Program-made: the position numbers and the translations under genes
Notes under the pieces: model-generated
Seen by the model: only the letters and a program-made list of their open reading frames with translations
Database searches by the model: none
What the model was told of the DNA's origin: nothing
Shown: positions 8,176-16,400 of the stretch, piece after piece
Layout: each line of letters starts with the position of its first letter
How positions within the stretch are numbered: position 1 is the first letter of the stretch
DNA from: Winogradskyella psychrotolerans
Lineage (GTDB): Bacteria; Bacteroidota; Bacteroidia; Flavobacteriales; Flavobacteriaceae
Assembly: GCF_018860545.1 (NCBI RefSeq)
Contig: NZ_JAHKPN010000014.1
Location: 123,353 to 187,352 of the forward strand
Direction of reading: 5' to 3'
DNA length: 64,000 nucleotides

Positions 8176-8958
8176 ATGATAAAATTTTTTAGAAAAATAA
8201 GATACAACCTTATGGAAACAGGTAAAACAAGCAAGTACTTTAAATACGCCTTTGGCGAGATTATTCTCGTAGTAGTAGGAATTTTAATCGCACTTCAAAT
8301 CAATAACTGGAATGAAAACAGAAAGAATACCCAATACGAACAAAACTATCTGCAAAGAATTCTAAAGGATTTAAACAAAGATCAAGTAGAACTTGAGATG
8401 CATTTCAATACAGACACCCTAAAACTAGATGCATTTACCGAGATAATGCGTATACAAAGGACTAATTCAATTACATCAAATCAACAAGCTTACTTAACGG
8501 CTCTAAGTAAGGTTCAAGGGACCAACTGGTTTGAAGGCAACGACGTAGTATTTAATGAAATGAAATTTTCTGGTAAGCTAGCGCTAATCGCTTCAGAGGA
8601 ATTAAGAGAAAGTATACAAAACTATTATAAGCAAGTAGAAGAAGTTATAAAACAAGAAAACATCTACATTGCCTTACAGACAAGTGCATATTACAGGATA
8701 AATGATTATACAGACAATGCATTTTTAAGAGAGGCTTCAATGTCACCGAGATGGAATTCAAATACTAATGAGGTAACTTATGAAGATATCATTCATTTTA
8801 ATGATAATTTAAATGAAGTGCAAAAGAAAGAATTACTTAAAGATTTAACAATACTAAAAGAAAACATTTTGTACAGCAACAAAGTTAGAACTACCCTCTA
8901 CGAAAAAGGTAAAGCGACAATTAAACTCATAAATGATTATTTAGAAAAGAAGACATAA
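8176..8958 (+). CDS. DUF6090 family membrane protein, array copy 2
   Basis: A 260-residue protein with MIKFFRKIRYNLMETGKTSK, one transmembrane helix (GEIILVVVGILIAL, about 26-45) and the family hallmark QINNWNENRK just after the membrane. The rest is a long charged helical domain, including an aromatic patch GTNWFEGNDVVFNEMKFSGK that parallels similar segments in copies 1 and 6 (FSGxL). It starts 6 nt after the small TerB-like gene. Its outer domain is clearly divergent from copies 3-5. It is followed by a partial structured repeat. Confidence 0.82.
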   Translation: MIKFFRKIRYNLMETGKTSKYFKYAFGEIILVVVGILIALQINNWNENRKNTQYEQNYLQRILKDLNKDQVELEMHFNTDTLKLDAFTEIMRIQRTNSITSNQQAYLTALSKVQGTNWFEGNDVVFNEMKFSGKLALIASEELRESIQNYYKQVEEVIKQENIYIALQTSAYYRINDYTDNAFLREASMSPRWNSNTNEVTYEDIIHFNDNLNEVQKKELLKDLTILKENILYSNKVRTTLYEKGKATIKLINDYLEKKT

Positions 8959-8975
8959 CAAAAGTAAAATCTCGT

Positions 8976-9005
8976 AGACCATTAGTTGAGATAACCGCTT
9001 GCGGA
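8976..9005 (+). repeat. Structured repeat, partial copy 4
   Basis: Only the right part of the element is present: AGACC, a linker close to TTGGTGAAGATAGC, and the last stem CCGC-TT-GCGG (8995-9004) followed by A. It ends 19 nt before the ATG of array copy 3, the same distance as in the two full copies at 9868 and 10802. Confidence 0.6.
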
Positions 9006-9024
9006 AAACATAAAAGTTAAAAAC

Positions 9025-9771
9025 ATGATTAAGTTTTTTAGAAAAATACGATACGACCTTATGGAAAAAAACAAAATAGGAAAGTACCTTAAATATGCTA
9101 TCGGCGAAATTATCCTTGTGGTTATTGGGATTTTAATTGCCTTACAATTAAACAATCTCAATGATGAACGAAAAACTGAAAATTTAAGGCAAGTATATTA
9201 TAAACAATTATTACAAGATTTTGATAACGACAAAGCATATATAAAAGAGCATTCTTCAAGAATAGATTCTAATATGGTAAAAATTAGAGCCTTTAAAGAA
9301 ATCTATAATCAACCAAACTTACCATTAGTAAAAATAATTACTGAAACTGGAAATTTAGATTGGCAACTTAGAAGTGTTCAATTCAAATCTAATACGATAA
9401 ATACATTACAGAATACAGGTGACATCAAATTAATACCACCAAGCATTAGAGAACCTTTAATCAGTTTAGATAAATATAAAGAAGAGGTAGAAAAAGCTTC
9501 TGAATACAATAATGGTGAAGCTGGTAAAGCGGGCGCAACGGCAGCTAACAGATTCGGAAGTGAAGAATTTGCATTTAAAAACATACAAAATCAGCCTAAA
9601 CTATTGGAATATGTATATGAAGAAAAAAACTTAATAGAGATTCTTATTGAATTAGAAAGGAGTCAATATATGAAGGTTGAATCGGAAAAACGAAGTCTTA
9701 TAAGATTTAAGAAAGTTTTATCTGATATGGAAGAAATTGAAATTCTTATTAATAAGGAATTGAAAAAATAA
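9025..9771 (+). CDS. DUF6090 family membrane protein, array copy 3
   Basis: A 248-residue protein: MIKFFRKIRYDLMEKNK, transmembrane helix (GEIILVVIGILIAL, about 26-45), then LQLNNLNDERKTENL, a variant of the family NNWNE motif. The outer domain is helical, with a QFKSNTINTLQNTGDIKLIP segment, and ends EIEILINKELKK. It is the same length as copy 4 and near-identical to it through most of the outer domain at both DNA and protein level. Its start lies exactly 934 bp before that of copy 4. It is the left member of a tandem duplication. Confidence 0.82.
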   Translation: MIKFFRKIRYDLMEKNKIGKYLKYAIGEIILVVIGILIALQLNNLNDERKTENLRQVYYKQLLQDFDNDKAYIKEHSSRIDSNMVKIRAFKEIYNQPNLPLVKIITETGNLDWQLRSVQFKSNTINTLQNTGDIKLIPPSIREPLISLDKYKEEVEKASEYNNGEAGKAGATAANRFGSEEFAFKNIQNQPKLLEYVYEEKNLIEILIELERSQYMKVESEKRSLIRFKKVLSDMEEIEILINKELKK

Positions 9772-9958
9772 TGAAACCACAACAATGTTTCTACTTCATT
9801 ATAACCAACAATTAACCAATAAGATTCCCGCTTTCTCGGGAAATGAATATGATAAAATTCTTTAGATTATCGAAACACAATTTTGCAAAAGCAAAATCAA
9901 AGGTCTAGTAAACCTTTGGTGAAGATAGTCGCTTGCGGAAAAAATAGAAACTAAAAAT
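9772..9958 (+). repeat. 187-bp direct repeat spacer, first copy
   Basis: This near-identical partner of 10706-10892 contains a TTCCCG/CGGGAA hairpin (9825-9842), a 19-codon frame opening MIKFFR (9849-9908) and the full structured repeat. No T-run follows the TTCCCG hairpin, so it is not an obvious terminator. Confidence 0.75.
9868..9939 (+). repeat. Structured repeat, copy 2
   Basis: The stems are ATTTTGC/GCAAAAT (9880-9897), AAAGGTCT/AAACCTTT (9899-9917, one mismatch) and TCGC/GCGG (9929-9938, closing with a possible G:U pair). The element ends 19 nt before the ATG of array copy 4. Confidence 0.7.
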
Positions 9959-10705
9959 ATGATTAAATTTTTCAGATATATTAGAAAAGACCTCATGGAA
10001 CAAAGCAAAACATCCAAATACTTTAAATATGCCATCGGAGAAATTGTGCTTGTGGTTATTGGGATTTTAATTGCATTACAATTGAACAATCTCAATGATG
10101 AACGGAAAACTGAAAATTTAAGGCAAGTTTATTATAAACAATTATTACAAGATTTTGAAAAAGACAAAAAATACATAAAAGAGGCTTCATTATCAATTGA
10201 TTCTAATATGGTGAAATATAAAGCCTATAAAGAAACCTTTAATCAACCAAACCTTCCTACAATTCAAATAATTAATAATATTAGTAATTTAAATTGGTTA
10301 TTTAAAAATGTTCAATTCAAATCTAACACAATTTCAACTATAGAAAACACTGGAGATATTAAACTAATACCACCTATTATTAGAGAAAAACTAATCAGTT
10401 TAGAAAAATATAAAGAAGAAACAGAAAATGTTTCTAAATACAATAATGATAGAGCATCAAAAGCAGAATTTAATGCTAGTCAAATATATGGCAGTGTAGA
10501 TTTTGTGTTCAAAAATATTAAAAACCAACCTAAACTATTAGAATGGGTATTTGAAAAAAATCGTCAAATAGAACTTCTTGTAGCATTGGAGTCCAGTCAA
10601 AATAACAAAGTAAATTCGGAAAAAGGAAGTCTTATAAGATTTAAGAAAATTCTAGCTGATATGGAGGAAATTGAAATTCTTATTAATAAGGAATTGAAAA
10701 AATAA
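9959..10705 (+). CDS. DUF6090 family membrane protein, array copy 4 (mosaic)
   Basis: A 248-residue protein with MIKFFRYIRKDLMEQSKTSK, one transmembrane helix (GEIVLVVIGILIAL) and LQLNNLNDERKTENL, ending INKELKK. The first roughly 120 bp and the upstream 187 bp match copy 5, whereas from about 10080 onward the gene matches copy 3. It is therefore a mosaic whose junction lies within the membrane-helix codons. It is probably co-transcribed with its neighbours. The outer domain differs from copy 3 mainly in the middle (residues about 95-180). Function unknown. Confidence 0.82.
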   Translation: MIKFFRYIRKDLMEQSKTSKYFKYAIGEIVLVVIGILIALQLNNLNDERKTENLRQVYYKQLLQDFEKDKKYIKEASLSIDSNMVKYKAYKETFNQPNLPTIQIINNISNLNWLFKNVQFKSNTISTIENTGDIKLIPPIIREKLISLEKYKEETENVSKYNNDRASKAEFNASQIYGSVDFVFKNIKNQPKLLEWVFEKNRQIELLVALESSQNNKVNSEKGSLIRFKKILADMEEIEILINKELKK

Positions 10706-10892
10706 TGAAAGCACTACAATGTTTCTACTTCATTATAGCCAACAATTAATCAATAAGATTCCCGCTTTCTCGGGAAATGAATATGATAAAATTCTTTAGA
10801 TTATCGAAACACAATTTTGCAAAAGCAAAATCAAAGGTCTAGCAGACCTTTGGTGAAGATAGCCGCTTGCGGAAAAAATAGAAACTAAAAAT
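10706..10892 (+). repeat. 187-bp direct repeat spacer, second copy
   Basis: This is the near-identical partner of 9772-9958. It holds the TTCCCG/CGGGAA hairpin (10759-10776), a 19-codon frame opening MIKFFR (10783-10842) and structured repeat copy 3. Confidence 0.75.
10802..10873 (+). repeat. Structured repeat, copy 3 (perfect stems)
   Basis: All three stems are perfect: ATTTTGC/GCAAAAT (10814-10831), AAAGGTCT/AGACCTTT (10833-10851) and CCGC/GCGG (10863-10872). It ends 19 nt before the ATG of array copy 5. Confidence 0.72.
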
Positions 10893-11636
10893 ATGATTAA
10901 ATTTTTCAGATATATTAGAAAAGACCTCATGGAACATAACAAAACATCCAAATACTTTAAATATGCCATTGGCGAAATTGTGCTTGTGGTTATTGGGATT
11001 TTAATTGCATTACAAATTAACAACTGGAATCAGTCACGGAAAGAAAACATATTAGCGAAAAATTACTACAATCGACTTTTATCAGATTTAAAAGCTGATA
11101 AAGCGTATGCCAATAGATATATCTCAAGAGTTGATTCATCTGTAACATTATACGACAACTATAGAAAAAGCTATCATAAACCGAATTTAAGCCTTGCAGA
11201 AATTCTTAAAAATTTAGGCACAAATGACGTTTTAACATTAGATTTAGAGTTTAAAACAAAAACCATAGAAACCTTAATTAATACGGGTGATTTGCAAATA
11301 TTAAACCCAAAGATAATAGAAGTAATAACTGAATATAATGGTAGCAAAAACCAGATTGAAATACTTGCTAGGGACAACAATGAAGATGTTAATGATTTGT
11401 TGAAGAATTTTGCTGACAAAGGTGGAGTTCTACTTAATATTGAGAACTTTCCTAATCAGCCAGAATTATTTAAAAAATTAGATTTTGATGATAGAATTCC
11501 AGATATGATAATAGCATTTGAATCCTACGTTACTTGGAAACAAGCTGTGAATAGAACTAGTATTAAAGGGCTTATTAAAATCAATAAAACCGCAGATTCC
11601 ATTATTGAAATTATTAATCTAGAATTAAAAAAATAA
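10893..11636 (+). CDS. DUF6090 family membrane protein, array copy 5
   Basis: A 247-residue protein: MIKFFRYIRKDLMEHNKTSK, one transmembrane helix (GEIVLVVIGILIAL, about 26-45) and the canonical QINNWNQSRK. The start region is almost identical to copy 4, but the outer domain is different, sharing only family-level features (a TLINTGDLQIL segment aligns with the NTGDIKLIP segment of copies 3 and 4). It ends INLELKK. The next gene follows after 22 nt, so the array continues as one unit. Confidence 0.82.
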   Translation: MIKFFRYIRKDLMEHNKTSKYFKYAIGEIVLVVIGILIALQINNWNQSRKENILAKNYYNRLLSDLKADKAYANRYISRVDSSVTLYDNYRKSYHKPNLSLAEILKNLGTNDVLTLDLEFKTKTIETLINTGDLQILNPKIIEVITEYNGSKNQIEILARDNNEDVNDLLKNFADKGGVLLNIENFPNQPELFKKLDFDDRIPDMIIAFESYVTWKQAVNRTSIKGLIKINKTADSIIEIINLELKK

Positions 11637-11658
11637 TGAAAGCACAAACCATTAACCA

Positions 11659-12375
11659 ATGATAAAATTCTTTAGACACATTAGACAGCAATTACTCTCT
11701 GAAAACAAGTTCAGTAAATATGTACTCTATGCCATTGGCGAAATAGTGCTGGTCATAATAGGTATTCTAATTGCTTTAGCAATTAACGAAAATGCAAAAG
11801 ACAAAAACAACTTGGAATTACGCGATTTATATATCATTCAGTTAGAAGATGAAGCCAACCGCAACCTAAATCGATTAAAAGAGCTTAAGGAGTTTACAAT
11901 TGAAATGCTTAAAGAAGTTGACACTTTAGGTTACATATTATACACCAAAGATTACAATAATCCCAAATTGCCACCAAAAGCCTTTAGGCTCATGGATACA
12001 GACTACTTTAACCCATCAACGGTAACCTACGAAAATTTGAAGTTTTCTGGAGACCTAAAACTATTTGATGATTTAAACGTACGTAACGCTATTTCTGAAC
12101 CTTACGAAACTTTTAATAATATAAAAGTCGTTGAAGATTTGGATTTTGATGGGTTTAGTAATTATTATAACGATTTTTTAATTAGAAATGTAAGCTTTTT
12201 TGAAATGCAGTTAACTGCAAAAAGTTATGCAAAAGAAATCCATTTTCAGAATTATATTTTAGCAAGAAAAACATCTTTAAATTTTAATAAAGAAGCCTAT
12301 GAGCGATCCATTGAATCCTTAAATCAACTAAAGACCATTTTTACTGAATTAAAAAAAAGACAATTAAATAACTAA
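11659..12375 (+). CDS. DUF6090 family membrane protein, array copy 6
   Basis: A 238-residue protein, the shortest of the array. It has MIKFFRHIRQQLLSENKFSK, one transmembrane helix (AIGEIVLVIIGILIALAI) and INENAKDKNN in place of the usual NNWNE. With copy 1 it forms the ENKFSKYxLYAIGEI subgroup. The outer domain contains TYENLKFSGDLKLFDDLNVR, which parallels the FSGKL segments of copies 1 and 2. The 22-nt gap before it keeps short traces of the longer 187-bp spacer (TAATGAAA...ATTAACCAAT). Confidence 0.8.
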   Translation: MIKFFRHIRQQLLSENKFSKYVLYAIGEIVLVIIGILIALAINENAKDKNNLELRDLYIIQLEDEANRNLNRLKELKEFTIEMLKEVDTLGYILYTKDYNNPKLPPKAFRLMDTDYFNPSTVTYENLKFSGDLKLFDDLNVRNAISEPYETFNNIKVVEDLDFDGFSNYYNDFLIRNVSFFEMQLTAKSYAKEIHFQNYILARKTSLNFNKEAYERSIESLNQLKTIFTELKKRQLNN

Positions 12376-12416
12376 TATTTAAACCGTTGCACTTTATGAC
12401 CACCAACCGCTAACCC

Positions 12417-13154
12417 ATGATAAAATTCTTCCGAAAAATCCGTCAAAACCTCATTATGGAAAACAAAACATCCAAATACTTCAAATATGCCATTGGCGAA
12501 ATTATACTTGTGGTTATTGGTATTCTCATTGCACTTCAGATTAATAATTGGAATGAAGGTAAAAAAGCGAAAGAAAAAGAACATCAAGTTTTAACTGAAA
12601 TTATTTCAGACTTAGACTATACACTTCAAGATTTAGACCGAGTTCTCAATAAAAGAACGAACAACTTAAATAGAACTATAAATTCGATTAATACCATAAT
12701 TGATGTGCTTAAAACCGATAAACCTTATCATGATTCTTTGGCATATCATTTTAGGGCCGCTCACGCTTACGATGAGATAGATTTTAAAACCAGTGGTTAT
12801 CAATCCTTAGTGTCTATTGGCACTGACCTTGTTGAAAATCCTAAGATTCGTTCAGCGATTGGTAAATTTCACACCTCTTCTATTAACGATACTCAAGGCA
12901 GTTTTGAAGAAGTACACATGGATTTTTATAGCTATATGATGGATTATTACAGAAAGTATTTCACAACAGTTATTATTAGTAATTCTATTGACAAGATGGT
13001 TCCCAATGATTTTGAAGGACTAAAAAATGACAGCGAATATATACAATCATTAAATGCCTTTTTAGGTGTTAATATCGCTTACTTCGAAACTTTAAATCAA
13101 GTCAATGATGAAGCAGAGCAATTAAAAAAAGATATAGAAAGTTATATAGAATAG
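12417..13154 (+). CDS. DUF6090 family membrane protein, array copy 7
   Basis: A 245-residue protein: MIKFFRKIRQNLIMENKTSK, one transmembrane helix (GEIILVVIGILIAL) and the canonical QINNWNEGKKAKEKE leading into a coiled-coil-like region. The outer domain carries DFKTSGYQSLVSIGTDLVEN, aligned with the SGxL segments of other copies. It is the last array gene, and no terminator hairpin is obvious after it. The downstream gap carries a short repeat-like stretch (GTCATTCCGAACTTAATGAGG) of a type common in flavobacterial intergenic DNA. Confidence 0.82.
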   Translation: MIKFFRKIRQNLIMENKTSKYFKYAIGEIILVVIGILIALQINNWNEGKKAKEKEHQVLTEIISDLDYTLQDLDRVLNKRTNNLNRTINSINTIIDVLKTDKPYHDSLAYHFRAAHAYDEIDFKTSGYQSLVSIGTDLVENPKIRSAIGKFHTSSINDTQGSFEEVHMDFYSYMMDYYRKYFTTVIISNSIDKMVPNDFEGLKNDSEYIQSLNAFLGVNIAYFETLNQVNDEAEQLKKDIESYIE

Positions 13155-13406
13155 TAACTTGTCATTCCGAACTTAATGAGGTATCCACAATGTATTGAAA
13201 GGATTATAACGGCTTCGCAGGTGCAACAAAATCACATTTCTTTAGTAAAACAATCTCAATTTCATTAACTCATTTGCTAACAATTCTTAACTTTAAGAAC
13301 AATTTAACAATAACCTAAAGTCTAAACGTTTTAAAATTGCCGTACTTATTTAACAAGAATGTACTTACTCTTGTTTTAATCACAATTTAAAATAAAATCC
13401 ATCATC

Positions 13407-16400
13407 ATGAACATCAAAAAGCACCTCCTCCTACTCTTAATTCTCGTTTTTGTTGTGTCATGTAAAAAAACACCTGTAGAAACTGATAATATTTTTAAGT
13501 ACCGAGATTACATCAGCTATACAACTTCAGGTTTAGTGTCCGTTGCCGATCCTATAAAAATCAGTCTTTCAGATACGGTTAACGGATGGGAAATCGATAA
13601 AATCCTACCAACAGAACTTGTTAAAATAACACCTCACGTTCAAGGCCAATTAAAAGCCATGAACAATCATACCTTACTTTTCACACCAGATGAGCATCTA
13701 GAACCTGCCACAGAGTACACTGTAAATGTTAAGCTAAATGACATTTATAAGAACGTTCCGAAAACATTTGAAGAATATACGTTTCAATTCAAAACTATTA
13801 CGCCAAGTTTTAATATCACCACCCAAAACCTACAATCCTATAGTAAAGAATGGCAGTATATATTTGCGCAATTACGATCGGCTGATGTAATTTCACTTGC
13901 CGAAGCTAAAAAATTAGTGTCTGCTTCTCAGAATTCAAAATCATTACAATTAGTGTGGAATGACGCTGCTGAAACTTCAAAATTCTTCGAGTTTAAAATA
14001 GATAGTATCAACCGTTTAGTTGAAGATAGTAAAATTGATATCGCATGGGATGGATCTGCGATAAACGCAGAAAATAAAGGTGAAAATTTCATCATTATTC
14101 CAGGAAAAAACAACTTTACCATTGTGAATACTGAGGTTGTTCAAAGTCCGGAACAATTCTTATCACTTAACTTTTCAGACCCTTTAGTGAAGCAGCAAAA
14201 TTTCGCTGGATTGGTGTCGCTTCAAGGTGTTAAAAATCCTAAATATATTGTTGATGGTAATGTGTTGCGTGTGTACCCAGATTCTAAATTGGTTGGAGAT
14301 ATTCAAGTTGATGTCTTTCAAGGCATCAAAAATACCGATGGTTTCAAACTGAAAAAGCCGTTTTCAGAACCGGTAACCTTTGAAGAATTAAAACCTGAAG
14401 TCCGACTTATTAGCAACGGCAGTATTCTTCCAAATTCAAATGAATTAAAATTCAATTTTGAAGCCGTTAACTTGAGTAAAGTCGATGTGAGAATCATTAA
14501 AATATTTGAAGATAATGTCCTTCAATTTTTACAAGATTACGACCTCAATAGTGGTGATCAATATGCTATTAAAAAAGTAGGACGACGCATCGTTAAAGAA
14601 ACCATCACCTTAATACAAGAAGAGCATCAAAACACAGGAAAATGGAAAGCCTACAGCATCGATTTATCTAAATATCTGAAAGCAGATCCTGGTGCGATTT
14701 ACAGAGTAGAGTTAAGTTTTAAAAAGGAGTATTCGCTTTATGATTGTTCCTCAAATGCAGAAACAACAAACATTGATGACGATGATTACTACGACGATTA
14801 TTACGAGGAAGGCGACTACGCTTCTGAGGAAAGTACTGAGGAAGAAGAAGACTTACGCGAAGAACGCTATTGGGACAATTTAACCTATAGCTACAGAAAC
14901 ACCAATTACCGTTGGAGAGATAGAGACAATCCTTGTACCGAATCTTATTTTAATTACGGCAATCGCGTGGTGTCTCAGAATTTAATCAGTTCAGATCTTG
15001 GTATAATTGCGAAGCAAGGTGCCGATAACACGTATGTATTTGCGGTGACTAATATTTTAACGACAAGTCCAGAAAGCGCTACAAAAATCACCTTATACAA
15101 TTACCAACAACAAGAATTAGCCGATGGCATTACCAATAAAGAAGGCATGCTAAAAATCGATGCTAAACACAGAGCCGCTTTTGCTATTGCGACCAAAGGC
15201 AGCAACGTGAGCTATATCAAATTACACGATGGTATGTCTTTATCATTGAGTAAATTCGATGTGTCTGGTAACCGATTACAACGTGGACTTAAAGGCTACA
15301 TCTATGCAGAACGTGGCGTTTGGAGACCTGGAGACAGTTTGTTTTTAACCTTTATGTTGAATGACGTTGCGAATAAACTACCAAAGCGTCATCCTGTAAA
15401 ATTAGAAATCACAGATCCTGTTGGAAAATTGGTATACAGAAAAATATCGATAGACAACCTTAATAATTTCTATGATTTCACTGTACCAACCTCAACCGAT
15501 TACAAAACCGGAAATTATAACGCAAAGGTTTCTGTTGGAGGAGCTACATTTTCAAAAGGCTTAAAAATTGAAACCGTAAAACCAAACCGATTAAAAATAA
15601 AAATAGATTTTGAAAATGATATTTTAACCAATGACAAACCGCTTCAAGGTGACTTAAACGTGACGTGGTTACATGGTGCACCAGCGAAGAATTTAAAAGC
15701 TGAAATAAAAGCAAAATTCACATCAACGTACACCAGTTTTAAAGGCTATAAAGATTACGTTTTTAACGATCCTACACGCACATTTAATTCTGAAGAAACC
15801 AATGTGTTTGAAGGTAATTTAAACGCAGACGGAAATGCAACTATCAATTCAAAATTGAATATTGGTAAAAATGCCCCAGGTATGTTAACGGCTCAATTCC
15901 TCGTAAGAGCTTTTGAAAATGGCGGTGATTTTTCACTAGATGCCTTTACCATGCCTTACGCGCCTTACGAGAGTTTTGTCGGGTTACAATCACCAAAAGG
16001 CAATAACTACGGCTCCTATTTTACAGATGAAAATCACACCTTTGATATAGCAACCGTAACTGCGCAAGGCAAACCTATTAAAAGAGAAAAGCTAGAAGTT
16101 AAAGTCTATAAAGTCGAATGGCGTTGGTGGTGGAATTCCTCTTATGATAACCTATCGAGCTACGTGTCCAGCAATTACCACAGACCTGTTCAGACGTTTT
16201 CTGTGAATACAGATGCTAACGGAAAAGCGAATTTCAAATTGAAGATTCCAGAAGACGAACGCGGACGTTACTTAATTAGAGTTGTAGATCCTGTAAGCGG
16301 ACATGCTACAGGAAGAACGGCTTATTTCTATAAAAACTGGTGGTCTTCAAATCCTTCAAGTGATAAAGAAGCGGCTAAAATGTTAGTGTTTTCAACTGAC

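Larger units (their letters stand above)
9025..11007 (+). repeat. Tandem duplication with 934-bp period
   Basis: Starts of array copies 3, 4 and 5 are at 9025, 9959 and 10893, exactly 934 bp apart. Copies 3 and 4 are each 747 bp long and each is followed by a 187-bp spacer (9772-9958 and 10706-10892) of nearly identical sequence. The spacer similarity continues into the first roughly 115 bp of copies 4 and 5 before they diverge near 11007. Confidence 0.8.

Noticed and set aside
9862..10095. Minus-strand frame across the structured repeat and start of array copy 4 (and its twin at 10796-11023)
   Set aside because: The two frames are similar only because the underlying DNA is duplicated. They run antisense to the conserved membrane-helix codons and have no plausible start context.
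9025..11007. Regularly spaced repeats considered as a CRISPR-like array
   Set aside because: The 934-bp period is gene-sized, the repeats contain coding sequence, and there are no cas genes or short spacers.
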